The position numbers and the translations under genes are program-made. From Daphnia pulex (Eukaryota > Arthropoda > Branchiopoda > Diplostraca > Daphniidae), in assembly GCF_021134715.1 (NCBI RefSeq), contig NC_060019.1, positions 13,096,001 to 13,160,000 of the forward strand: 64,000 nucleotides of DNA, written 5' to 3'. This document shows positions 49,701 to 59,747 of this stretch, in pieces. The stretch's first letter is position 1. The number at the start of each line of letters is the position of its first letter. Under the pieces are notes generated by a model. The model was not told the DNA's origin and did not search any database. It saw nothing but the letters and a program-made list of their open reading frames with translations.

Positions 49701-52700
49701 CGGCGGCGGCTGGCATGGCAATTGCTACCGACGAAGGACAAGCTCCTTGAAAGTGGGCCACCGAACGCATTTAAATCGAGCGATCCTGGCCAGCCACGGC
49801 CTCCCCCTTTTTTTTCTTGTTTTTTTGTTTTTTGGTGCACACGGACGGACAGCGGTTCCCTGTCATAGTTGTACATATTTATACTTTAGCGGGACAAGAT
49901 GGACCGCGCTCGTTGGTGATCGTTAAGATCGTTATACCTTGTTGCAGACCTTCGCCTGGGGACTTGTTATGCAAAACAAACACATCCGCACGCGCCAAAG
50001 TGCCTTCTTCGTCTTCTTCTTTATCGAATGGCCAAAGTCGTCCACTTGCGTCGACTTGTTTACCAAAACAAAACGACACGTCACTTTATTCGTTCGATCC
50101 ATCTCCGACTTGTCTCCGATTTGCGACTCTTTTTGTCTCTTTTCGGTCTTTAATTGCGTCATCGGCAAGAGGATCAGTCACTTCCCGAGAGGACAAGAAG
50201 GTTAGGCTGATCCTATTGGTTCACGCCACCCAGCGGATGGAACCGGCCATTGGTTGCGCTAGAGCCGCTGCGCAAACTGAACCAACTCGGATCCTTCCAG
50301 TCAAAGATGTGGGGGTCCTTCTTCTGTATGTGTTTTTTAATATCTCCCATTTCTCTTGCTCGAGTCTTTTCTCCCATGCCATACACACAGGCGAGGTGCT
50401 AGGAGCCTCGACGTTCATGACCGGCTCTGTGTGTGTGTGTGTAGGGTGGAAAAAGAGGGAGGCGTAGGAGGACAGTCAAAAAGGCGAGGGAGGATTTACG
50501 GATCTTGCCGTTTGTGTGTTTGTTGTCCGGCTCCAATACTCGTCTCACACCTACACTCGCAGTAGGAGTCGCAAGTTTTATTCGAGACTCTGCTACCAGG
50601 ACGACCGGCAGCTCCCAACAGGACCGCTGCTCTCCCTCGAAGAAGAATAGAAGTGAATCTAGGGGTAGGATCAACCACAATTCAATCATCATTAGCATTA
50701 GACACTTTTTGATTAGAGCCTATTATCGCATAATCTTTCCTTTCCAATTTTTCGTTTCCTTTTTTTTATTTTTATTTTATTTTGTTTTTTGTTGAAATGT
50801 ACCTTTGGCCTCCGTTACGCAACGGAATATTTCGTTGGCGAGAAATGTCTCGTGACGGATTGGGAAAGTTTTTTTTTATTTCGAGACGTTCCCTCACGAA
50901 TATTTCAAACATTTGTGCGCTAAAAAGAATAAGAGATTTAGGTTATATCTGATAGAACGGCATGTTGCAATCGATCCTGACCCCCCTCTAGCTCGTTGAA
51001 TAGTGCATTTACAGCGGAAGTTGTCGCAATAGTTTTGTTTTTATCTTTTTTTTTTTAGTGAATTTAGTCAATTACCTTCCTCCCCCACGGCTCTCAATTC
51101 AGAGGGTCCCAGGATTTTTCAGCCATTTCCATTTTTCTTTTCCTTTTGTTTTCTTTTTTTTTGGTTAATATTTCTGTTTTTTCATTGCGCCGTTTTTCGT
51201 GTTGTTGTTTTTGCTCCCGTCACTACCGGCGACGCCGACTGTTGGCGTTGGCCTAGTCCCGAAATAGTTCCCCGTGTCACGTCACGTCCCGTTCGGTCCC
51301 CTACCGGTGCCTCCTGTTCGTCCTTCAAGAAAATCACACGCCGACTATTTTCAATTTCATTGCCTCGTTTTTCTCTCTTCAAAGCCTCTCGTTTCACCTG
51401 GTCATTATTCAATCGCTTCGGGCTAAAACAAACACAAACAAACCAACCAACCAACAGCAATGCGGTTGCTAGGCAATCACGTCGGCCTATCCATCGTGTC
51501 CTCCGCCCGACCGAATGAATGGCCCAATTCTTGGCCATTTCACTTTCGGTGAGACACAATAGATCTTAATTCATCATCTTTAATTGAGTGCCAGTTGATT
51601 TTTTCGGGTTCAATTGGTGGTATGCCGAACGGCAGACTGTCCCGGTGGCATCTCGCCATCGGGACTCTCCTCTGTCTGCGTCTTTGGCCCGTCTCCGCAT
51701 TTCTTCTCTATCCCCCCGCACTTTTGACTTTTGATGAAACAAAACCAAAAAAACACAATCTGAGACACATTTTCCCCATATTTTTTTATTATTGACGTCA
51801 CGGATTGTAGAGGTCGAGCGCCTCTTTGTCCTCAAAAGTTGCAGACAAATCCTGTTGTGGGAGTGAAAAACATTTTGAAATGAAGCGGGAAAAAGAAGAA
51901 GGAGAAAAACGGAAAAGAGATGAACGTCGAGATACGAGGGGCCAGGAGTCGGATCTAAATTTAAACCCGCCGGCCCGTGGGACGACGTCGGTGCAAAATA
52001 CGGATCCGTCTTCTTCTTCTTCGTTTAGCCCCCACACGCACACGCGATCCGTTTTAAGTGGATGTGACGTGGCGCACCAGCGACAACGGCAAAACAGTTG
52101 GAGACATGAGAGCAAAAGAAGCTCAATTAGAATCATTAAAGGGCCATCAGTTGCCAGCCCGAGAGTTGTTGCTGGATGTTAAACTCTTTTTGAGTTTAAG
52201 ACTGGACCAGAATTGATCCTGGTCCAGCGCCATAAACTGTCCAGCAACGGACACGGCTAAACTATTTGCCGTACCGTTTCCCACAGGCCACACACTTTTG
52301 TGGAAAAGAAGAAGAAGAAAGACAAAAAGATTGTTGTGTTGTAGGAGAGAGTCTATATATTATTATTATATTGCTGTTGCCCAGATGAGAAAAAGGCCAG
52401 GATCGACTTCCTGGAACGTATTTTTAGGGTTTTGCTTTGCTGGAGCGCAGCAAAAGAGAAGAGAAAAACATTTTGTCTTTTCGGCTTCATTCTTTTCACG
52501 AGAGCATGGAACGTTCTGTTTTTGACGAAGAGACGATTCCCACACGGCTAAAGTGTCTGGAAAAGGCAACAACTTCTTTCTTTCTCTTTCTTCTTTGCGT
52601 GGGCCCCGTGTGTTCCAGGAATCCGGAAATAGCTCATCGCTCTTTTCTTTTTTTCCCGAGTTTTCTTCCCATTTTCCGTCCGCTTTGATCTCTTCTTCTC

Positions 52701-55700
52701 CCCGAGTGTATATTGAGATATTGCTACAGCTACCTAGCTGCTCTCTCAGCCGGACCCCATACATCACCAACTCCCGCATCCCTGCTGCAACAAAGTAAAC
52801 GCACAGCCAAGGATCGGGAAAAAAGAGAATAGAAAACAGCTACACAGGGGCAACCTGGCGTTTATTATCGAGCGAAAAAATGGCAGCCACTTTGACGGCG
52901 GCCAGGAAACAAAAAGAAATGAAACTTTTTTGGGTGAAATTTTGGAAGGAATTCAACGCTAGCAAATTGGGGGAAAAAAGGAGCGTTGATTCACAGCTCG
53001 TTTGCACGCAGGAGCATATAGCTCCTTGGCTTGGTAAGTGGGAGGAGCTCAAAGTGTTCCAGAATAGGGTAGGAGGAGTAGGAGGGAAAAGAGCAGCAGC
53101 AGCTCCTGCTGGTTTTATTGGTAGGCAATCCCGTAGGAACTCGAAGAGAGAGAGAACCTTGTCACTCCAAGTTGACGTTGGCTCGCCCACGGTCGCTCTC
53201 CTTTTCTCTCTCACTCTCCTTCAGACTCGGGACTCTGACGTCGGGATTGACCAAGGCCATTAGTTTTAGTTAGTTGTTGGTAAATCTCTTGTCGGTTTTT
53301 TTGTTGCTGCCCAGTTGATTGAAAATGGCCGATTACGAGACGAATGTCGTCGGTGACAAGAAGGTCAAGAAGGTCAAGAAAGTGACGATGAAGAAGATTC
53401 AAACCAATTCGGACGGAACGACCCGCACCACCACGACCGTCGAGGAGAGCGAATTCTCCAACAACGACGTCGCGGGTGGCGCAGCACAACAGCCCGTCGC
53501 CGGACAGGAGACTCAGCCTCAAGAGTATACATTCAATCTCAATTAGATTCTCTATATACTCTTGAGGCTAATTGTTATCAAGGTAAACGGCGAAAGGGTG
53601 ACGCTACAAAGATGAAGGCGGGCTGATTTTTGCGTGTGTGTTTTGTAACCTCATTCCCAGAGCTCTCTTTCTTTTTTCTTCTTATTACCAATGAGTTTTA
53701 ACCCCTTGTGTGTGTGTGTGTCTTCACCTTTGTGATGTGTGTGGAATTCGGCACTTTTTTTTTATTCTAAGGCCAATGATCGGCAAGGAGTTTTGAATTT
53801 TGGCGCCTCATGGCGATCTTTCGCTGCTCCACACGGTGGGAAGTTGTGATTTGGCTGTCGGATATTCGCTAAACTTAGCAACGCTTGGCCAACTCATGAG
53901 GTCCCTCTGATAGTTCTAATTTTGGTTGATGTTTGTCTGCGTGTGCGCGCGCGCCTGTGTGTAACAGTAGCGGCCGTGTACATTTTCGCCCGTTCCCAAA
54001 AAAACTAGGTCGCCAACGCGCAACCGAAAACAACAATTTTCCAAGAGTTGTGGCTGACAAAGATTTAGGACCTGGATAACTTTTTTGCCATTTTCTTTTC
54101 AAACAAATGAGAAAATAAGAAATGGGTGTCTCCAAACACAATGGGTCGTGCTGATTTTCTTTTTGTTATTTTTCAACAACAATCTAACATTCGTAAATCC
54201 ATCTTGATTTATACCATACGCATGAATTCCTTTTCTTTTTTTGAGTTTAAGGGTGAAAAATGTTTTTTCTTGTTTCAAATCGAGTTGGGTTGGGCGGTGT
54301 TTGACATTCCCGCACCGTCTGGATGATGATGTGTCGTGCGCTCAATTCTTTTTTGTTTTTTTCCCCAACCCGAGTCTAAAATTTTCATTTACTTTTGTTG
54401 GTGTAGTTGATTTTTAGCGGCGAGTACACGAAAGCCATGTCAAAGGATTGGCACTTGGGCCACTTTAGCTGCTGGCAATGCGACGAGTCGCTGACTGGGC
54501 AGCGCTACGTTCTGCGCGACGAGCATCCGTACTGCGTCAAGTGCTACGAGACGGTCTTCGCCAACAACTGCGACGACTGCAACCGCGTCATCGGCATCGA
54601 CTCGAAGGTAAACCCACCCGCGAAATGATTTTCTTGGATTTTCTTGATTTTAGCCGACAGTGGACCATAAATCTCTCTAGCTCAGTACGCGTCTGGCACT
54701 GTCTGAAACTGTGAAGCTTATCTTTGAATTCAGTCAATTCTTTTCCAGCAGCAGCCCCTTGCTGCTGCTGCTGGGCAGCCAAAGGAGAAAGCTGGATGAC
54801 TCAACCTTCTATCTGACGCCTTTTATCTAATGATGACCTTTTTTATTTCCCCTTTTATTTCTCCTTCGTGATCCAATGGGGACGGTCCCCCCGTTGTCCG
54901 TCTAGGATTTGTCGTACAAGGATCGCCATTGGCACGAAGCCTGCTTCTTGTGCAACAAGTGCCGCCTGTCGCTGGTCGACAAGCAGTTCGGCTCCAAGGC
55001 CGACAAGATTTTCTGCGGCCCGTGCTACGACTCGATGTACGCCACGCGCTGCGACGGATGTGGCGAAATCTTCCGCGCCGGTACTTGTATTCACCTTTTT
55101 TTCTGATTACGACTACTTTTGGAGTTTTACTTTGAGTTTTTTTTCTTTCTTTTCCCGACGAAAATTGACGCAATTATGTGTCGTCGGCTGCGCACAGGAA
55201 ATGGCGTTTTTTAAAAAAAAGAAAGAAGAAAAATATAATCACACAAGTTGAGCTGTTTCTTATCGTTTGGGCCGTCTATTAAGCTTCTATCTCTTTTTGG
55301 GTTTTGGGTTTTGAGCGGGGTAGAAAGTGTAGCGGGGGCCAATTTCATCGGTCCTATTCACCAGCTTTTATCAATCGCCTTTTTCTTTCTCAGCGCCGTT
55401 AGGTCTCCTCTCTCTCTCACACACACACACACCAGTGCGAGAGTGTGTGTGTTTACCTGTGCTGTATAGATACCGCACCATATGAGGGGCGTCGGTGTTT
55501 TGACTGCTCCAATCTCTCGACTCTGCCACGTAGCGCCTGCTGTTACACTCTCTCTCTTTCTCTCACGGCGATGGGTTTCGTTGATAACGGAATATCCGTC
55601 CGTCGGATATTCCAAAAAAGAAGAGATGGATGAGTTGCGTCCCCAGTTTCATGCCCTTATATGAGTCGGGATGGAACGCGTAAGCGTAAGCGACGGCTTT

Positions 55701-57605
55701 TGTTGTCGTTTGCATTGATGGTCGTGAAAAAGGTCGGCCCTAATTGCCCGGTATTATTGCCAAAGGGGAACGACGGCCAGCGCCGGCTGTCACGCACGAG
55801 CCCCAAATTATTGAGAACAAAAAAAGTCGAAAAAACACGATGACGTCATCGTTTCACGCTCCCCTGAGGAATTCGCCGTCTACATTACAAACATGAACCG
55901 ATTTTGCAATACATTATCAACGGTTGGGAGAAAAAGAAAATCCCCGGTGGGTGGGGTGGGAGGTGCCAGGTTCTCTTTTCGGTGGTTTTAGAGACGGATC
56001 GCATCCGGCCGCTAGTCACGACCGAATCCCTTTCTCCACTCTCTCCTTCGGCTGTGCTGTGTCACTGGCGCATTTCAATTTTTCGAACTTAATTATTTTT
56101 GGACTCGGGAGACACCAAAAAGAATGAATAAAAGTTTTTTTAAGTCTTAAAGAAGAAAAGGGAAAAGGGAAAACAGTCAAAGTGTTGCCGTAAGGGAAGG
56201 AGAGAGAAGCAAAGAAGAGAAGAGAAAAAGAGGCGGGGAGTAAGTGATAAAGTCGTGGATGTGGGGCAGCGTGTAATAATGACCCGTCCGCGATAACGTC
56301 GGTGACGGCGCTGCGTGTACACTGTGTGTGTGTTGTTGCTGCTGCTGCTGCAACCAACAGTTCGAGTCCATATAGAGTAAAAAACTCACTAGCTCCAGAC
56401 GCTCGCTCCGATCCGGTCCGTCTCTTTTCGGGCGAGTTTTTTTTGTTTTTCCCCGATTGTGCCGTTCGTTCGTCATGGCAGAAAACTACGAGAAAGAAAT
56501 CGCACAGTTGGAAAAAGATTTCCGCAAAAAGTTGCCGGCGAGGAAGACGAGCGAGGCCAAATCGTCGCATTCGTCGTCCGACGACGAAGACGTCGATCGA
56601 GTCATGGCCATTCTGACGCCGGAATTCGGCGACGATTTCCTATGCACGGCCGGTTCCAATTGTCATTTCGACGATCCCAAAAGTCACCCAAAAGGTACGG
56701 CAGCGTGAGTTTAATTAGCCAGGCCCAGGCATACCGAAATGGTCGACAGATAGAAAAATGGCGTTATCAGACACCTTGGCGTTTTTGTTGTTTTCTTTTA
56801 TCGTCCCGACATTTTGAGCCGTGTGTGTGATTGTTGTTGTGATTTCATCATGTTGTTGTCTTGCCTTTGATTCTTTTGCTAAATCTCGATTCTTGGTGTT
56901 GGCGATGGTGTGTTTGTGTGTGCAGGAACCAAGAAGATGGAATACAAGAGTCGGCAGTGGCACGAAAAGTGCTTCAGCTGCTTCGTGTGCAAGACTCCGA
57001 TCGGCACCAAGTCGTTCATCCCGCGCGAGCAGGACATTTACTGCTCCGGATGCTACGAGGAAAAATTCGCCACTCGTTGCGTCAAATGCACCAAGGTAAT
57101 TTGATATTTGACTATACGTCGTCGAGAAAATAAGACTTTTTTGACGTACTTGATCCGTTCACCTTTTTGGGTTTTGTGCAGATCATCACGACTGGCGGAG
57201 TGACTTACAAGAACGACCCCTGGCATCGTGAGTGCTTTACCTGCACTCACTGCGACAAGTCTTTGGCCGGTCAGCGATTCACTTCCAAGGACGAGAAACC
57301 TTACTGCGCCGAGTGTTTCGGAGAACTTTTCGCCAAGCGCTGCACCGCTTGCACCAAGCCCATTACCGGTTTGTTTCTTTTTCAAGTTTTGATTATATCA
57401 TCATCATCATCATTTTCTCTCTTTTGTTTTTTTCTCTTCTTCCAAAGGTATTGGCGGCACGCGATTCATCTCTTTCGAGGACCGCCATTGGCACAATGAT
57501 TGCTTCCAATGCGCTAGCTGCAACGTGACTCTGGTTGGCAAGGGATTCATCACCGATGGCGCTGATATCCTCTGCCCCGAGTGCGCCAAACAGCGCGTTC
57601 TTTAA
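31713..57605 (+). CDS. Lmpt: Limpet-type PET and six-LIM domain protein, upstream isoform
   Basis: LIM scaffold protein; the fly orthologue is prominent in muscle. Coding exons: 31713-31901, 37992-38077, 46491-46743, 47648-47731, 47865-47964, 48062-48111, 48442-48657, 54407-54607, 54906-55080, 56926-57095, 57182-57368, 57448-57605; 622 residues. Order: 63-residue N-terminus; a cysteine-rich segment CLSCGDNCSGFRPHQWRK plus HCAICKCPRDVH, as before the testin PET domain; a His/Gln-rich linker; PET domain (SWIPAGLTPDQIDDFM, WPKDKVPKRNS, ALAYCRYVEP); then six LIM domains. LIM1 begins KCYGCEGN, LIM2 RCSACDEL, LIM3 NNCDDCNR, LIM4 TRCDGCGE, LIM5 TRCVKCTK, LIM6 KRCTACTK, each with the W-H-x2-C and paired CxxC zinc ligands. 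PET plus six LIMs distinguishes Limpet from testin (three LIMs) and from FHL proteins (no PET). Introns of 8.4 kb and 5.7 kb hold alternative starts. Confidence 0.92.
31902..36416. other. First large Limpet intron
   Basis: About 4.5 kb between the two upstream alternative first exons. No coding exon is supported on either strand. It contains a perfect CRE (TGACGTCA, 34133-34140) and scattered GAA/TTC-rich simple sequence. Long antisense frames such as 34697-35320 lack splice sites or domain resemblance. Confidence 0.45.
34133..34140. promoter_or_regulatory. Perfect CRE palindrome TGACGTCA (first copy)
   Basis: Exact CREB/ATF site in a Limpet intron; further copies are at 51793-51800 and 55841-55848. 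Activity is not shown by sequence alone. Confidence 0.35.
36417..36881 (+). CDS. Lmpt: Alternative first coding exon of Limpet with poly-Ala and poly-Gly tracts
   Basis: An ATG-initiated exon of 155 codons ending in phase 0 at a strong donor (GAC/gtaagt). It replaces exon 31713-31901, since both splice in phase 0 to the exon at 37992, and predicts a 714-residue isoform. The N-terminus contains a run of ten alanines (about residues 25-34) and a run of eight glycines (about 61-68), then a more ordered segment with YPRSLAEEVVWRQRRFAWWG. Codon use is GC-rich like the LIM exons. The sequence before the ATG shows no acceptor, so this is probably a transcript start with its own promoter. Confidence 0.75.
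36882..37991. other. Limpet intron before the cysteine-rich exon
   Basis: About 1.1 kb with pyrimidine-rich simple sequence and a GA run near 37217-37230. No coding exon is seen. The acceptor at 37990-37991 (tttccag) opens the CLSCGDNC exon. Confidence 0.5.
39787..39800. promoter_or_regulatory. Palindromic MEF2-type site
   Basis: CTATTTATAAATAG is a perfect 14-bp palindrome containing two overlapping matches to YTAWWWWTAR, the MEF2 consensus. A second match (TTAAAAATAG) is at 48361-48370 before the LIM1 exon. About two matches are expected by chance in the gene, so support is weak apart from the muscle role of the family. Confidence 0.3.
43406..44472 (+). CDS. Open exon inside the Limpet intron, possible alternative first exon
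   Basis: A continuous GC-rich open frame with coding-like codon use runs from ATG 43406 (or 43502) to a stop at 44561. It encodes a largely disordered Ser-, Asp- and Pro-rich protein with a basic phospho-site-like stretch (RKASRSKTFSRKDEKRNS, then FLSLFGRK) and poly-Ser. Near its end a donor CA/gtacat after 44472 leaves phase 2, exactly the phase required by the acceptor of the HCAICKC exon at 46491. The join would read SQKHCAICK and give about 886 residues, omitting the CLSCGDNC exon. The donor is not strong, so a separate nested gene ending at the in-frame stop is the alternative. I recognise no known family. Confidence 0.5.
46744..47647. other. Limpet intron inside the PET-domain coding region
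   Basis: About 900 bp splitting the PET domain between TPDQ and IDDF. No coding exon seen. Confidence 0.5.
51793..51800. promoter_or_regulatory. Perfect CRE palindrome TGACGTCA (second copy)
   Basis: Exact CREB/ATF site in the LIM1-LIM2 intron, about 1.5 kb upstream of the 73-codon ORF. Confidence 0.3.
53325..53546 (+). CDS. 73-codon ORF within the Limpet intron
   Basis: ATG (context AAAATGGCC) to TAG. The peptide is hydrophilic: a Lys/Val repeat (DKKVKKVKKVTMKKI) followed by a Thr-rich stretch and a Gln-rich C-terminus. Codon use matches the LIM exons, so it is probably translated. It is bounded by an acceptor (gctgcccag ending 53314) and a donor (CAAG/gtaaac after 53582), as if an exon of a Limpet transcript from a nearby promoter. 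The stop codon prevents fusion to the LIM exons by that donor. No known family recognised. It may be a small independent protein, an upstream ORF, or the N-terminus of a short isoform joined by a splice I cannot see. Confidence 0.5.
   Translation: MADYETNVVGDKKVKKVKKVTMKKIQTNSDGTTRTTTTVEESEFSNNDVAGGAAQQPVAGQETQPQEYTFNLN
53515..53569. repeat. Perfect 15-bp inverted repeat spanning the small ORF's stop codon
   Basis: AGCCTCAAGAGTATA (53515-53529) is matched by its exact reverse complement TATACTCTTGAGGCT (53555-53569), with a 25-nt loop that contains the stop codon. The left arm includes a potential donor CAAGA/gtatac, which would be hidden in the stem. Confidence 0.85.
55081..56474. other. 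Intron and promoter region of the short Limpet isoform
   Basis: About 1.4 kb upstream of the alternative first exon at 56475. Contains a perfect CRE (55841-55848), a CA run near 55420-55432 and GAGA-rich sequence near 56199-56232 (several GAGAG motifs), a pattern common near arthropod promoters. No TATA box is convincing. Confidence 0.45.
55841..55848. promoter_or_regulatory. Perfect CRE palindrome TGACGTCA (third copy)
   Basis: Exact CREB/ATF site about 630 bp upstream of the short-isoform ATG, where it could act as a promoter-proximal element. Confidence 0.35.
56475..56694 (+). CDS. Lmpt: Alternative first coding exon of a short, LIM-only Limpet isoform
   Basis: ATG with a good context (GTCATGGCA) opens a 73-codon frame ending in phase 1 at AAAAG/gtacgg. 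It joins the exon at 56926 in the phase that exon requires (G/GAACC), reading HPKGTKKMEYKS. The isoform would be 244 residues: an acidic, Ser-rich leader (starting AENYEKEIAQLEKDF), a TPEFGDDF segment, then LIM4 lacking its first CxxC, followed by complete LIM5 and LIM6. The exon itself supplies CTAGSNCHF, whose cysteine and histidine could partly stand in for the missing half-LIM ligands. This resembles the four-and-a-half-LIM arrangement and points to a separate promoter. Confidence 0.8.
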
Positions 57606-59358
57606 ATGAACAAAAATTCTTCTTCTTCTTTTCTTCCTTTCAAATTATTCTTTCGCAGCAGCAGACCCTGGAAGGCGGGGAGGGGGAAATTCTAATATCT
57701 TTTTTTGTTTTTTCACTGGACCGATGACCAAAAAGGAAAAAAAAGGAAAATAATTCGATCGTATTATGAAATAGCGTTGGTAGGCAAAGTGTTCATGTTT
57801 GTTTATTTCTCAATTTTTGTTGATTGGTTCGTTATTTAAACAATGAGGAAGAAAAAGTGGAGATATATTTACTAAATGGTGATGTAATCCCTCTCTCCCC
57901 TGCCCAGGAATGTGCCAAGCAGATTTATTATTATTCATTTTTTTTTTTAATTATTATTATTCCCTTCATATTATATCTCTCTAACTATTTCTTGCAGATC
58001 GGGGTAGTCTTTCTCTTTGCAACAAGACGAATGTAGGCTTGATTGGAAGCTTTTATCAAACACACATACACAAACACACACTCGTTTTCTGTTTTGTTTT
58101 AAAAACTAATCATTTTTGGTTGTTATTTTGCCACCCTCCCTTCGACTGTTGTTACGACACGCGAAGTTTTTTGCTTTTTATCATTTTTTTTTCTTTCCTG
58201 GTTTATTATTCTTTTTGTTTTCTATATACGTTCTTTCCAGCCATGAATAATCCACAGTTTATTATTTGCTCTGCAGTCGGTTGAATCGTTGTCTTTGACT
58301 TGTGCCTTTTTCAACTTTCCCACAACACCCCCCACCCCTCCACATCAGAAACAATCCGCTGGCGTGAATCCATTTATGTTTGGCCTTCCGTGCAGTGTGT
58401 TTTCTTTCTGTCTTGGTTATTTTCCGCCATTTTCCGACGACAATAATCAGCAATCAATTGACGATCAAGTATTCTGTTTCCCAATATGATATTCTCTCCT
58501 CCTCCGTCAAATCGCCTCTCCCCTTTCCTTCTTTGTGAGTGTTGCTGCACATAGACTAAGAAACGTGTTGATGATGAAAATAATAATTATAACAAAGCAA
58601 AAAGGATGTTTAACAAATACAAAATAAGGCAAATTATTTTCATCTGTCATTGGTGAGTGCTGAAAAGCTTATTTATGGAAAGGACTTGAAATCGTCGAGC
58701 ACTTTTACACCTGTAAGGCGTGAGTCTCCGAAATGACTGCAGTTTGAACATCGGCTTAAAACTTAAAAACACAAAGTAAAAAACATCGCTAACACAATTT
58801 ATAATTTGCAAACGCAAATAAAAAAAATTGTCATTGAAATATTTTTTTGGACCAAAATTCTTATTTTCATTCTTTTAGAACCATCTATTTTAAACTTTAA
58901 ACAGTTATTTACATTTTACAAATTTGAAATTTTCAAAGCTAAAAGGGTGATACCTAGAAGTATAGCAGAAGACGATATTTCGTCAACAATCTGGAATCAC
59001 TGACAGACGAGAGACACATAAGCGAATGTCAAGCTGCCTTCTCCCAAACTGAAGAAGCATCATCACCTTGGGGATTTCGTCTGTTTGTTGTGTAGTGTAT
59101 CGCTGTGGTGGTGGCTTTTTGTTTGGTGAAGACGAAACACAAATTGGTGGGGAGAATATTACGTGAGTATGAAAGCCTGATGGTGTCAAACTGTCAACGA
59201 GCTAGAGCGGACATTTTTTTCATGTTACTGTTGAACGTTTCTTTTTTCTGACGCTAGACAGCATATAGCTTTTGATCATTTTCCACTCAGTTTAAATACG
59301 CTTACTTTGCACATCTCTGAAGGAATTTTGGATGATGGCTGTCATTTTCTGTTGTAGC
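57606..59358. other. Limpet 3' UTR and downstream sequence
   Basis: A T-rich 3' UTR is expected here. No canonical AATAAA lies in the first kilobase that I could find; the one at 58816-58821 is distant. No coding exon seen. Confidence 0.4.
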
Positions 59359-59747
59359 AACAAAGCTCACTTGTTAGATTTTTAATAATGTGTTTTTTTT
59401 TCTACTTCCGGTTTTCTCTTTTCAGTCAGTAATTCAGTAAATATTCACCTGACGTACAAAATAACCAAATATTCGTGAGCCTCGTTGAATTTGTGGTAAA
59501 GTTCATGTTTTATTTTTTACGAAAGCGTACTTCCGGTTTTAAGAATTTTCCTGAACTATAGTTCAGGAAAAATCTCGATTTTGACGAAATTTTGGATTTC
59601 GTTTAAATTACACCTAATCGACCCCAAATTTCACGGAGATCACGAAAATTTTGTTTATTTTGACGACAGCTCAATGGTTAAGGCACTATCACTTACTTCC
59701 GGTATACTTCCGGAAAATTTGCATAAAACTAGCAAGTGAGCTTTGTT
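59359..59747. mobile_element. Candidate foldback (MITE-like) element
   Basis: Ends are inverted repeats: AACAAAGCTCACTTGTTAG at 59359-59377 and its complement, with one mismatch, at 59729-59747. Near the centre (59546-59571) is a 26-bp perfect palindrome with half-site TTTTCCTGAACTA. Four copies of ACTTCCGG (59404, 59529, 59695, 59706), all in one orientation, lie between the ends. No coding capacity. Target-site duplication is unclear, so the mobile nature is inferred from the structure alone. Confidence 0.45.

Larger units (their letters stand above)
48658..54406. other. 5.7-kb Limpet intron between LIM1 and LIM2
   Basis: Separates the PET-LIM1 exons from the LIM2-LIM6 exons. It contains the exon-like block 53315-53582 with a 73-codon ORF, a perfect CRE at 51793-51800, and AC/GT runs near 53707-53722 and 53938-53964. 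The longest remaining frame (49817-50467) looks like chance: low complexity and no splice support. Confidence 0.45.

Noticed and set aside
49817-50467. 216-codon plus-strand frame in the LIM1-LIM2 intron
   Set aside because: It runs through simple sequence (GT repeats, TTC runs) and shows no family resemblance; likely chance.
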